From NCBI GenBank assembly GCA_002917075.1, contig NTMA01000004.1, positions 1-64,000 of the forward strand: a stretch of 64,000 nucleotides of DNA, written 5' to 3'. The notes beneath the pieces were generated by a model. That model was not told the DNA's origin, did no database searches, and saw nothing but the letters and a program-made list of their open reading frames with translations. Source of the stretch: Hawksworthiomyces lignivorus. Its lineage: Eukaryota > Ascomycota > Sordariomycetes > Ophiostomatales > Ophiostomataceae. Position numbers and translations under genes: made by a program. Each line of letters starts with the position of its first letter. Within the stretch, counting starts at the first letter, position 1. Positions 22,704 to 34,018 of the stretch are shown piece by piece.

Positions 22704-24591
22704 TCATGACCGCCCTATCTTGACTCGTGTCACGTCCAGCGTCTCCGAGTCGACGAGCACGATCTCGCGGGTCTCAGAGAATGCGGGAACCGCAATGAGA
22801 CGCACGCTCTGTCCCTCCGGCCCGGTGATCAGCCGCGTGCCAAACTCTGGCTGCGAGCCCGCAAAATAGACGTGCGGGCAGCTGTCGAGGACAAACGGAT
22901 CGTCTTCTTGGAATGGATAGCTCCCTGTAGCAGTGTCAGCCCATGCCTTAATTGTTTGCAGAAGGAAATAGCGATAAGCCAAGCCCGGAACAAACTTACA
23001 CAGCGTGTCGGGCGCGGTGGGCGCGCAGCACCGCCAGCGGCAGGTGGCCTCCATCATGCTGAGGCGGTCGCTGCTCTGGACGTACTTTTGGATGTCGTCG
23101 ATGGTCTGACCGCTGGTGCCGAGGAACCGCCAGCCGTCCACCTCGCCCTCCCAGGGGTTGGTGACGGTGTCGAACCAGCCGGGCTGCGCGGCGCCAGCGC
23201 CGGCACCGACCGACGAGTAGACTCGGGCCTTGGGGAACAGGGCGGCGTGGATGGGCTGCTGGGGCACGCTGGCGTTGGCGGCGTCGTGGTCGCCGGGGAG
23301 CAGGGTGACGGGCATGGACGGCAGCAGCTCGGCCAGCCACTCGTCCAGCAGCGTGCTCGGCACCGGGTTGTAGGCGCTGCTGTCGTAGCCGTACTTTTTC
23401 TGGTGCGCGCCGTCTGCCGCTGCCGCTGTCGCTGCCGCCGCCGCTGCCACACCCGAGGCAGCGGGGTCGCCGACGCCGTCCTCATCGTCCCCCGCGGCGG
23501 CGGGTGCGATGGAGTTGCCGGCCACGATGAGGCGGCTGATGCGCGCCGCGTCCCGCTGCAGGCCGGGCGCCAGCGCCTCGCCCAGGAGGTACTCGAGCAG
23601 CAGGCCGCCCTCGACGGCGGCGGCGCAGTGCGGGCCGGAAAAGTTGAGCCCGGACACGATGGCGATCTTCTTGCCGCCCGCGGGTGGCGCCTCCTCGCCC
23701 GCGTCCCCCGCCCCTTCCATATTGACGTCGTCGTCCTCATCGCCGCCGACCTTGACGCGCTTCGCCGGCGGCAGCTTCACGGCGGCGTGTCCGTTCTCAC
23801 TTGATGGAGGCGGCTTCGACAGCTGCCACCGGCTCGGCTGCGGCGGCAGGTCGGGGAACATGATGTCGATGACCTCCAGCTCGCCGTTCTGGTTCTCGGT
23901 GCCCATGACGGCAATGATGCAGCCCGTCACCAGAAGCACCGACCGCAGCGGCGGGCCCACCAGGCGTATGCGGCCGGAGTCGTCTTCCAGCAGGATGGAG
24001 ACGCTGCCGCGGCCCTCGGCGAGCTCGTCGTCCTCGTCTTCGGGAATGTACTTTCGGATCGTGGGCGGTTTGGATAACAGACGCTGTTTTTTTTTGTGAG
24101 CAGAAGCGCGCTTTTTTCAAGTTGACAGAGCCAAACAAAACTACGCAAAAAGGGCATCACAAGCACATACGTCTTTGGATACGTCCTCGAGTAGGCTCGG
24201 CTTGAATGGCATGTCCATGTAGACCGTCCCAGACACCCAGCAGAGCTCGCCCTGCCGCACGTCCAAGACGCGCTCGACCTTCTTCGCCGGCTCGCCACCG
24301 ATGACCACGTCGCTAAATGCCTCGGCGGCAACCTTCTCGACGGCGGGCTTGATCTTGGTCAGGCGCAAGAAGTACATATCGCCGAACTGCTGCTGGTATT
24401 GGCGATTGGGCTCGAGCCGGAAGCGGTTCAGAGGCTGGTAAGCCGTCTGGTCTCGTTCAGGTAGTGGCTCATTGTCTCCATCGTCGCTGTAAGACACGGG
24501 TGGCTGTTAGCGAAAGAAGAATAAAGTGAAAGGAAAGCTGAGCTCACAAAGATTTCTCTAGCAGCTTGTTAGCCGCATCGAGAGTAACCAT
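22704..24591 (-). CDS. POL31: DNA polymerase delta small (B) subunit
   Basis: Non-catalytic B-subunit of replicative DNA polymerase delta (also shared with polymerase zeta in yeast), nuclear, 554 residues. Model: join(22704..22924, 23000..24083, 24171..24486, 24548..24591). Introns are 75, 87 and 61 nt with clean GT..AG borders. The first exon encodes only MVTLDAANKLLEKS and splices to FDDGDNEPLPERDQTAYQPL; the last splice restores APDTLWSYPFQEDDPFVL. An N-terminal OB-fold region (about 40-190, including RQGELCWVSGTVYMDMP) is followed by the inactivated calcineurin-like phosphodiesterase fold with IVSGLNFSG, a TLLPGDHDAAN motif and CPHVYFAGSQPEFGT. An insertion rich in Ala between OB and phosphodiesterase parts is low-complexity. 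It is divergent from YTM1, with 560 bp between start codons. Confidence 0.97.
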
Positions 24592-25151
24592 CTTGAAAGA
24601 AAGAGACCTCTCTATGAAATCATCAATATGAAGAAGAGGCAGAAGGGGTAGGAGAGGTAGAGCTAGCCGAATATGAAGTTCTGCGATCGTTGGTTGCAAA
24701 GATGGAACCGTCTCTGAATAGCTTCAGCGGACACGCGCTTTAGAGGGGCATTTTCGCATTCTGACGCGCCTGAACTCGCGTTTTTGCTTAATGGCCACTT
24801 TAACAGCTGAGGGATCGCTATAACGACTGCCCTAAGCCATTAATTTTACTGGTGGAAGACTTATAATGGCTGTAATTGGCTATCGCAGTTTATGCGGGGC
24901 GAGGCTACTGCTATAGCGACTAATTCTAGCGCAAGGCTGAGCTAAGAAAATTTTCGATAAGATAAAGAACAAAAAAAAAAAAAAAAAGACAGAGAGAGCA
25001 GCACTGGATAGAAAACCTAGGTTCACTGACGAAAGCTGCTGCTGTGGAATTTCAAAATCACAGCCAGAGATATTCACACTGCAAAGCCCAACTCTTTCCA
25101 AAGCAGTTCCTCGTCTTCAATTGATCCGGCATAGAGCTGTGCGAGAGTCCG
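24592..25151. promoter_or_regulatory. Bidirectional POL31/YTM1 promoter with ACGCGC boxes
   Basis: 560-bp divergent intergenic region. ACGCGC occurs at 24733..24738 and 24764..24769 with CGCG again at 24777; these are one base off the MluI cell-cycle box (ACGCGT) that drives replication genes in yeasts. GCCAAT in reverse orientation occurs near 24875. An A-run lies at 24970-24986. Regulatory function is inferred. Confidence 0.35.
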
Positions 25152-26794
25152 ATGGCCAGCTCGTTTGATCTTGCGTCCGAGGCGGCGCAGGTCAAGGTGG
25201 TCTTCACCACTTCTGACCAAGACCTTGAGCTGCCCGAGTCCAAGCGACAGCTGATCGTCCCAGCCGGTAAGAGAGTTTCGTCATTTCTCTGCTTTTTGTT
25301 GCTGCTGCTCGTTTTCTGGTAGTGATCCCGGTCTTCTAACAGCATCCCCTCCCCTTCGCAGACATCCGCCGCTATGGCCTCTCGCGCATCCTCAACTCCG
25401 AGTCCATGCTGGCGACCGACCGCCCCATCCCCTTTGAGTTTCTCGTCGACGGTGCCTTCCTGCGCACCACGCTCGCCGACTACCTGCGCGACAGTGGCAT
25501 CTCGGCCGAGGCCACGGTGACGCTGCAGTACGTGCGCAGCCTGATCCCGCCCGTGTTCGAGGCGAGCTTCCAGCACGACGACTGGGTCAGCTCCGTCGAC
25601 GTGTCGCCGGACGGGTCGGCCGCCGGCCGCCGGCTGCTGTCGGGCTCGTACGACGGGCTGGTGCGGCTGTGGAGCGCTTCGGGCCACGTGACGACGGTGT
25701 CGCCGAGCGCGGCGCAGGGCGGCCACGCGGCGGCGGTCAAGGCGGCGCGGTTTGTGACGGCGACGCAGATCGCGTCGGCGGGGCTGGACCGCACGGTGCG
25801 GGTATGGAAGTACGCGACGGCGGAGAGCGAGGCGCGCGAGCAGGATGGCGGTGAAGACGCTGCGCAGCAGCAGCAGCACCTGCTGCGGCCCGCGCTCGAG
25901 CTGTACGGCCACAAGGGCAGCGTGGACAGCCTGGCGGCGGACGGCGCGGCGCGGCGGCTGCTGACGGCGTCGGCCGACGGCAGCGTGGGCCTGTGGACGA
26001 CGTCCAAGGCGTCGGCGCCGGCGGCGCCTGAGTCGCTGCTGCCGGGGGCCAGCGCAAACAATTCTGTCACTAGCAAGAAGCGCAAGCTCACCGCCACTGG
26101 ACAGGACGTGCCGCGCCGCGGCCCGCTGGCGCTCGTCGCCGCCCACAAGGGCGCCGCCGCCACCGCCGCCGTCTTCGACCCGCGCGACCGCACCGTGGCC
26201 TACTCGGCCGGCCAGGACCACAACCTGTGCACGCTGGACCTGACCACGGGCCAGGTCGTTAGCGCGGTGGCCACGTCGCACGCGCTGCTGGCGCTGTGCG
26301 CCGTGGGCGGCGGTTCGGACGCCAACAGCGGCGCCACGGGCCGCCTGCTCGCCGCCGGCAACGCCGCACGCAACGTCGTCATCGTCGACCCGCGCGCCTC
26401 CGTCGCCGCCACCGCCGTCCTCACCCTGCGCGGCCACGTCAACAAGGTGTCCGCCCTCGCCGCCGACCCTGCCAGCGCCTACTCGCTCGTCTCCGCCTCC
26501 CACGACGGCACCTGCCGCATCTGGGACCTGCGCAGCACCCGCCGCGCCGTCGGCGTCGGCGCTGGTGATGCTGCTGCTGCCGCTGCCGACGACGCCTCCG
26601 CCGCCGGCTCCGTCAGCGAGGCCGTCTACGTCATCGACCGCGAGGGCCGCGAGGGCAAGCGCCGCCCGCTCGCCGGCGAGGGCGTCAAGGTCTTCGACGT
26701 CGCCTGGGACAAGACCTGGGGCATCGTCAGCGGCGGCGAGGACAAGCGCGTCCAGATCAACCGGGGGCGCGACATCATCGCCCAGGAGTCATAG
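25152..26794 (+). CDS. YTM1: Ribosome biogenesis WD-repeat protein Ytm1
   Basis: Component of the Nop7-Erb1-Ytm1 (PeBoW-type) complex needed for 27S pre-rRNA processing and 60S subunit maturation in the nucleolus. 515 residues. Model: join(25152..25266, 25362..26794). The 95-nt intron (GTAAGA ... TTCTAAC ... CAG) splits the Asp codon of the signature LPESKRQLIVPADIRRYGL. The N-terminal NLE (ubiquitin-like) domain, about 10-75, binds the MIDAS domain of Rea1/Midasin, which extracts the complex. It is followed by YVRSLIPPVFEASFQHDDWVSSV and about seven WD repeats (LLSGSYDGLVRLW, ASHDGTCRIWDL and others). The third-to-fourth repeat spacing holds Gln/Ala-rich inserts. It is divergent from POL31. 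Confidence 0.97.
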
Positions 26795-27054
26795 CGCACG
26801 GGGAGGTGGCCTGGGAAAGAAAAAGTTTCTTTGTTTCGTCTTTGTCTGCAGTCATTTCTCTTGTAACGGAGTTCACTTCATTTTTTTTTCAGTTATAGAA
26901 TATTATTTATGGCTCATGTTCCATATCTCGCTTCTTCCAAACGCCGTGCAATTGAAATGCAATAAAAATAAAAGTGCAACTGGGTATAAAAGTACACAAA
27001 TACGACACTGCAAGACGCATCTCGCATCTTTGCTTGAAAGGAACTGCTGCGTCA

Positions 27055-29050
27055 CTAGCTAGGGCCTCCGCCGCTGCCGCCCGCCGTGCTGCTGCTACTG
27101 CTGCTGTAGCTACACACGCGAGCCAGCCTGGAGAAGCGCCCCGTCACCACGCTGGGCGGCAGGTGGTCGAGCAGCTCCAGCCGCAGCCGCGTCTTCTGGT
27201 ACGGCAGGTCCTCCATGCTGACGGCGTTGAGGATGTAGTTGACCACCGTATTGGTCTGCAGCGGCGGGCTGCGCAGGAGCGCCGCGAGCGCCGCCGGCGT
27301 CATGTCCGCCTGCCCATGCCACAGGTAGTAGGCGCGCAGGGAGGCCGGCGGCACGCGCACCGTCTGGCCCGTCGAGCGGTAGCGCTTGACCCACTCGTTG
27401 GCCGCCGAGATCCTCTCGTCCTGCGGGGTCTTGGGCATCGCCGGTGTTCGGAGGCTGCGTCGCGGGGTCGAGGTCGCCGCCGCCGCAGACGCAGACGCGG
27501 GCGTCTTCTTCTTTGCCGGCGTGGCCGGCTTCCTCTGAGGCGTCCTGGGCGTCTTCGCTCCGCTGCTGCCGCGGTCACCATCGGTCTCAAACTCGACGCT
27601 CTCGCTCGCCTCTGCCAGGAGCTCGGGCGACAGCTTCGCCGGAGAGCCCCCCACGCCCTCGTCGTTGTATGGCTCGGTCTCTTCGACTGCCTCTTCGGCG
27701 GCCGCCGCCGCAGCAGCAGCAGCTTTTGCGCCTTTGGCCAGCTGGACCGTCTGGTTGAGCTCGGAAAAGGCCGGCCGCGGCGGCGTCGGCTTCAGCTGCA
27801 GCCTCTCCTTTTCCAAGACGGAAAAGATCTGAACGGCCGCGTACGCGTCCGAGGCGGAATCTGTTTTCGAGTTAGCAGCGCATTCAGCAGACACAAGGAG
27901 AAATAGCCAACGCACAGATGATCTGGTCCATGCGCAGCGGCTTGGACCAGTCGCCGGAGCGCACGTCGTGCCCCTTGAACATGGGCAGGCCCAGGTGCTC
28001 CTCGACCTGGGCGGCCAGCGACACGAGCTTCCTGTTGACCATGTGCAGCTCGCCCGTCTTGGAGTACTTGACCAGCCGGTGCAGGTGGCTCAGCTCAAAC
28101 GTGCCGCGCGCCTCGACGGACAAGAAGTTGCGCAGGCGCGTGGAGTCGCCCTTGACGGACACGCCGGCCTTGATGATGCCCGGGTCCTCGAGGATGCGCC
28201 GCAGCGCCGGCGCCACCAGGTCGTCCTTGCTCGGGTACAGCGACAGGTGGAACAGCCCGATGCGGCTGGGACTGGCCAGCTGCACCAGGCAAACGTTGCG
28301 GCGGGCGCTCTGCCACTTGGTCGCGTCGGCCATCCACTCGAGGTCGAACCCCAGCACCGGCTCGTCGAGAAAGTACTCGCGGCACACCCGCTCCGTCGTG
28401 TGCTTGCTCTTGCTGTAGTGCACCTTGACGCGCGCGTCATCTTTGATGCGGCGGTAGAGTGTGTAGGACCAGTAGGACTCGGGGGTGCCGGAGGGCGCAT
28501 CCCGAGCCGCCCAGAAAAGATCCTTCGGCATCTTGTAGTCGAGATCGGTCGGCGGCGGTAAAGTCTCCGCCGGCGTCTCCGGCTCGCTCTCGTCCTCCGC
28601 ACCAGCCTCTTCGCTCTTCTTTCCCTTGTATCCGCCTGCTCCAGGCTTGGACGGCCCCGGCCCTCTGCGTGTGCTGCTTTCAAAGTCTATCGCTACTTTT
28701 CGCGACGGCGTGGACGGCAGCCCGTCGCCGCCATCTTCCAGTCCATATGCTGAGGCAGTCGAATATGATCGATAGCTCGTGGTATGCTGTGTCACGACCG
28801 TCGTTCGCGTCGCCTGCGAGAGCGGGGCTCTCGTCTGCTGGACAAAAGTTCGAGACGTCGTCGTGACGCTGCTGGCAGAGGCGACGGAAGCCGGTGCAGC
28901 CCCCCCAAAGACGATGCCGTTGGTCGGCGTCCACAGGTTCCAATTAGCCGGCATCGGAACCGGGGTAAATGACGGCGAGTGCTGGGGCACTAGCCGGTAC
29001 GGCAGCCGCGGCTGCGGCGGCGTCTTTGACTTTTGTTGCTTTGAGTCCAT
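27055..29050 (-). CDS. DEDDy 3'-5' exonuclease domain protein
   Basis: Exonuclease of the RNase D/WRN-exo fold that degrades nucleic acid from 3' ends. 646 residues. Model: join(27055..27860, 27916..29050). The 55-nt intron (GTGCGT ... GCTAAC ... CAG) is needed to build the last active-site motif QIIYSASDAYAAVQIF. Metal ligands visible: D236 and E238 in GFDLEW, Asp in the IIKAGVSVKGDSTRLRNF region, and Y-x3-D in YSASD, which makes it DEDDy. The first 200 residues and the 400-530 stretch are disordered Ser/Thr/Ala/Lys-rich; a helical C-terminal part (ANEWVKRYRSTGQTVRVPP and after) is conserved-looking but unnamed. The Met at 29050 (MDSKQQKS) is the simplest start. The frame is open upstream to a Met at 29137 and would add 29 Arg-rich residues without acids, a possible organelle-targeting leader. 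The substrate is unknown. Confidence 0.92.
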
Positions 29051-30229
29051 TCTGGCTCTAGGTCGCAGGGTCCGCGGGCGAGATCGAATGAATAGTCTGC
29101 GACAATGCGGCATACCATGAGAAGCCGCTCGTGTCATGCGCGATTCATAGAGCAGAGTCTTGCAGGTCTTCTAGCAACTTACAAATTCAGCAGGTAGGAG
29201 CACCGCTTACAACCTATACGACTAGGTGACGATTGTTGCAGCAAGGACGAGGAAGCGCGAGTGACGGCGTTAGAGAGCTGTGTAACAAGGCTTGACGAGG
29301 TGGATTGGAGAACACGCCGGCGAAGCACTGTGCCATGCTTGCCCATGGAGAAGAGGGGGGAGGGGGAAAAGGAGGGAATATGAGACGACGGAGAAACGGG
29401 AGACGGGGTCACATCCTGGCCTTCTGCAGCAGTTGCAGGCAGAAGTCGTGATAAGCTGAATGCATCGTGCAGTTGGTTTTCGTGTTGTCGCAATGGCTGG
29501 CCTGTTTCGAGGTGGTGGTGTGGAGAAGGCGGCCAAGCTGAGGTTCCCCCTCGCAGGCGTTTAGTGGAACAAGGGCAGACGCGACGACCTTTTAAGAGGC
29601 CCATACAACAATGCTGGCAGCATTTAAGGTGCCTTCTTACGAACATTTTTACGGAGTAGTAGTCAGTCCCCTTCAATACGTCCACCGCTCCTTTAACTAA
29701 TCCCACCACAGCGCTACTCTACATGTAAATACTCTTTGGGTCTCTTTTAATGTGCTTCTCAATGTTTAAGATTTCTTTTGATATTTCTTTATATATTTCT
29801 TCTTCAATTTCCTCTAAGGATGCTTTTGGTGTCAAATAAGTAATTTAGCAACCCTTACAGCGCAGAGAAAATGACGGCGCGACTGGAGATATACCACCGC
29901 ACCAACAGGCCAACGTTTTGCTGGCCGTCTCTCGGCGCCTACTTTAATATATATCGTCCCGCTTCGCCCCTATTGGTGTCTGATGTTCGACTCAATCTGC
30001 TTCGGTCGAACTCTTCCCTCGCCAACTGCTGGGAAAGCATATTTGAGCGTCATCGTAGATTTAAACGGCTTCTCGCCTCTCCGACGAGAAGATGCACCCA
30101 ACTACTTTCTTTTCATGTGAAGTAAATGCTTTTCACAACGCCGATAATTCCATCGTTGGTTTCCTCCTCGCCATTTAGCCCATAGCAATAGCAGAGGCTT
30201 TCTCCTTTGGAGACCTGCTCGAAGAAACA
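29051..30229. other. Intergenic between divergent genes
   Basis: 5' flanks of the exonuclease gene (minus) and the second NLR-like gene (plus). Open frames such as 29179..29709 (-) and 29871..30125 (+) lack family features. T-rich stretch near 29740-29825. Confidence 0.5.
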
Positions 30230-33200
30230 ATGCATATGCCATTCCGGAGAAAAGATGACAAGGCTGCACTTAGCCCTCTAGAAAACCCGCGTCCCGACCA
30301 GATTCCGCCGTGTTCAACAGCAGAATCCGATAGCAACACCGCGCCGGATTCTTTCCCCACCGGAGTAGAGGTCTTGCATTGCCCCTCCGACGCTACAGTA
30401 GATGTCTGCTTTGTCCACGGCCTCACTGGTGATCGCATAAAAACATGGACCGCCGCCGGTGAGAGTGCACCATGGCCCCAGATTCTCCTTCCGTCGAAAC
30501 TCAAGAAGGCACGCATCCTCACATACGGCTACGACGCGTACGTCATGCGGATGAAGTCGGTTGCGTCGACGAACCGGCTAACTGATCATGCAACGGGCTT
30601 GCTGCACCGCCTGACAGTTGACCGCGAGGGCTGCGGTGCGTTTTCTCGCCCACTCATCTTTGTTGCCCACAGCCTGGGCGGTATCGTCTGCAAAGAAGCC
30701 ATTCTCCTCTCGCGAAACAACCCGGATGCCTATTTGCGAGGTATCTTTGAGTGCACCAAAGGCGTCGTCTTCATGGGCACCCCCCATATGGGTTCCTGGA
30801 TGGCGGCATGGGCGAAAATCCCCGTATCGGCTTTGAGCCTCGGGAAATCAGTAAACACAAAGTTGTTGGATGTTCTACAGACTGACAACCAGTTTCTCGA
30901 CTCGATCCATGTCAGATTCTTGAACATGGTAAGAGAACTAGATAATGACGGCAAGGGCATCGAGGTCTTTTGCTTCTATGAAGAGCTGCCCCTACCATCG
31001 TTCGGGACGGTCGTGTCCAAGGAGTCCGCCAGGTTTGGTGGATATTCGTCTTTGAGCATCCACGCCAATCACAGGGACATGGTCAAGTTTGCCTCTATTG
31101 AAGCGGATGGGTTTAAAATGTTGGTTGGGGTGTTGAACAGATGGGAATCGAGAATTGGTAAGAGAGGCTAGTAAGTGCCTGCATAGTCTGTAGACTAATT
31201 AGTATTTAGTTCAGACCAAACCCAGAGCTTCACGTCTATACGATAAGAATGCCTTAACAGATGCGCGCCCAGGATGCATGAGGTCACTGGCCTTTCCGCA
31301 AATAGATAGCCGTTTCAACGATATAGGTGAGGTCACCAAGGGTACATGCGAATGGCTGCTTCATCATGAGACCTATAATACGTGGGCCGCCGAGGATCGA
31401 AGCCTGCTCTGGGTCAAGGGGAAGCCAGGCTCGGGAAAGTCGACATTGTTGAGATACACACTCGACAGTAGCGCAACCAGAGGCGCTTTATGCCTTTCGT
31501 TTTTCTTCCATAGCCGTGGCGACAAACTCCAGAACACACCACTTGGTCTCTTCCGGTCTCTCCTCCACCAGATCCTAGACAAAGTTCCCAGCGCACTCTA
31601 TAATCTCGTCTATGAGTTTGAGAAAAGGAGCAAGAATGTTGGCGAGCCGGGTTTGAAGTGGGACTGGCATGAGAACGAGCTATGGAATTTCTTTCGGATG
31701 TCTCTTCAAGGGATTCTAAAGACTCGTTCGATATGGATATTTGTCGATGCATTGGACGAGTGCGGCAAGGAAAATGCAATTCGTCTTGTTAAAGAGTTTA
31801 AGTCTTTGCTAAAAAGCCTTCCGACCCCGTCTAGTGGCCTCAATTCATTCCGCATCTGCTTTTCCTGCCGTCACTATCCGATTCTAGACCTGGACGATGC
31901 ACTTGAAATATGTCTCGAGAAAGAAAACGCTGACGACATTTCAACATTCGTGGAAGACCAGCTAGGCACATTCCGGGCAAGGACGTCAATCGCAATTCCA
32001 CATTTCATAACGGAACAAGCCGCCGGCGTTTTTCTATGGGCTCGTCTTGTAGTGGAACAAGTTCTCGACCTTGAACGTGAAGGTGAGAGCTTGGAGAATA
32101 TCAAGGCCGTGGTCTTCGCTCTTCCTCCCGAGCTCGATGGGCTATACAGAGAACTCGTCCAAAACATGAAACCGGCTTCGCTGAAACTGGTTCAATGGAT
32201 CTGTTTTGCCACGCGGCCTTTATTACTCCACGAGCTGCCATGGGCCATGGCTATCGATGCTGATTGCTCGCACCGGTCACTGCAGGAACTCCGAATCGAC
32301 AGCGATAATGTGTCTGGCAGTATCCGAATGAAAAGGCAAATCCAAACTCTCAGCTGCGGCCTTATCGAGGTCACTTCTACGCGTATTGTCCAGTTCATTC
32401 ATCAGACTGTAAGGGACTTCTTCGTCGAGAAAGGTCTGTTGTTCTTGGACAGCCAGCTTGCGTCGTCTCGCACGGCGGTTGGGATGGCGCATTTTCAGCT
32501 GTCCAGAATTTGCATACGCTACCTATCAATGGAAGAGATCGGTCAGTACATTAACGACTTCGACTGCAACTCGGATAGTGACTTGAATAACCAACTCATG
32601 TTCAACGCCGCGCACGACTCCGCAAGCAAGGTGTATTCTAGCGACTCATGGAACAAATTTGAGAAAGATCTGGAGGGAAATTGGGATAACAACTTACATA
32701 ACAGTTTGCACATAGCCTTGGGAGAAAAATTTCCATTCCTGCAGTACGCAACAACGTCATGGCTGAAGCACATGAAGGAGAGCGATATTTGTCATATATC
32801 CCAGGAGGATCTTTTAGAGCAATTTTCCTGGCCATCAAATTTGATTATACAACGTTGGAGGCGTGTCTACGACTACATACGTGGTGGGACTCCATGTCGC
32901 CCGCCAAAGAGTATTCGTCTGATCCATATTTTAACAAAGTATCAAGTGGTGGGACCGCTACGGGCCATTTTGCAAAAGACAAATGAAATTGGCGGTGATA
33001 TTAACCCAAAAGACAGTGAAGGCCGGACGCCGCTGCGGTATGCTGCCAGAAAAGGTTACGAAGCCATCATGCAGTTGCTTCTAGATAGCGGCGCCAATGC
33101 CGAGTTGGCAGATAAACAGGGCCTCACACCACTTTCATCAGCCGCCTGGGGAGGACATGAGGAGGTCGTGCGACTGCTTCTCTATCATGGCGCGAACATC

Positions 33201-33713
33201 CATAACACAGACAAGAATGGTCGAACACCTCTATCAAGGGCAGCCGAAGGAGGTCACGAGACAATCGTCCAATTGCTTATATATCGTAATGCGAACATTG
33301 AATCAACAGACGGGCAGGGAAGGACGCCGTTATCCTGGGCTTCTTCAGAAGGTTGCCACGCTGTTGTGCTACTGCTTCTCCACCACGGCGCGAACATCCA
33401 TACCACAGACATGGAGGGTCGGACACCTCTATCAAGGGCAGCTGAAGGAGGTCACGAGACAATCGTCCAATTGCTTATAAATCGTAATGCGAACATTGAA
33501 TCAACAGATGAGCAGGGCAGAACGCCGCTATCCTGGGCCTCCTCAGAAGGCTCTCACGCTGTTGTACGACTGCTTCTCCACCACGGCGCGAACATCCATA
33601 CCACGGACAAGGAGGGTCGGACACCTCTATCAAGGGCAGCCGAAGGAGGTCACGATACAGTCGTCTATCTACTCGTAAATCATAATGCGGACATTGAATC
33701 AACAGATGAGTAG
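30230..33713 (+). CDS. NLR-like protein: hydrolase-like domain, NACHT, ankyrin; interrupted array
   Basis: Fungal NLR architecture. Model: join(30230..31157, 31261..33713), 1126 residues to the first stop. The 103-nt intron (GTAAGA ... CTTAACAG) yields ESRIDARPGCMRSLAFPQID, a usual junction before NACHT. The N-terminal alpha/beta-hydrolase (SERAC1-like) domain has VCFVHGL, a canonical elbow A-H-S148-L-G-G, MGTPH and a His in HANHRDMVKF. NACHT has Walker A GKPGSGKST (about 363-371), Walker B IWIFVDALDEC and FSCRHYP. Ankyrin repeats start near residue 893 and then form a 66-residue two-repeat unit. The reading frame ends at TAG 33711..33713 in the middle of an ankyrin repeat, at a codon that is CAG in the two preceding units. 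The same frame is open for 73 more codons (to TAG at 33933) and still reads as ankyrin at first. So the gene is either truncated or a very recent pseudogene. Confidence 0.92.
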
Positions 33714-33785
33714 GGCAGGACGCCATCGTCATGGGCCTCCTCAGAAGATACCGCATCTGTTGCGAGACTGCTTCTTCACTGTGGT
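33192..33785 (+). repeat. 198-bp dimeric ankyrin repeats
   Basis: Three consecutive 198-bp units start at 33192, 33390 and 33588. Each encodes two alternating ankyrin types: GANIH-type with GRTPLSRAAEGGHETIVQLL, and NANIEST-type with GRTPLSWASSEG.HAVV.LLLHH. Phase and period continue beyond the stop at 33711 (ACTAAC at 33786 aligns with GCGAAC at 33588). Confidence 0.9.
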
Positions 33786-33935
33786 ACTAACGTCGAGTTG
33801 GCGGTCCACGAGAGGCGGAAACTTTTGTGGTATACTACTTTGAACGACCACCGTATGGCCAAGCAACCGCTCCACGGGCATGACACAGATATCGAAAACA
33901 GTAATATGGCCATGGGTTCGCCTTTGGATCACTAG
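33714..33935 (+). pseudogene. Post-stop continuation of the ankyrin array
   Basis: After TAG 33711 the same frame reads GRTPSSWASSE, then VARLLLHCGTNVELA, clear ankyrin sequence, then diverges and stops at TAG 33933..33935. This is the former 3' end of the NLR-like gene, no longer translated unless the stop is read through. Confidence 0.7.
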
Positions 33936-34018
33936 AAGTGAGTTTAATGTTATGTTAAATCCTATATCCTAGTCCATAAGACAGTTCCGGATTGTTGCTA
34001 ATACGCATACAAAGGCTA

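Noticed and set aside
22872..24099. Plus-strand frames opposite POL31
   Set aside because: Shadows of POL31 exon 3; no recognisable domain.
25058..26503. 481-codon minus frame over YTM1
   Set aside because: GC-driven shadow of the WD-repeat gene; Arg/Gly/Ala-rich with no family pattern.
33711..33713. Idea that an intron removes the TAG in the ankyrin array
   Set aside because: No donor/acceptor pair with a branch site surrounds it that would keep the ankyrin frame, and paralogous units in the same gene are not spliced there.
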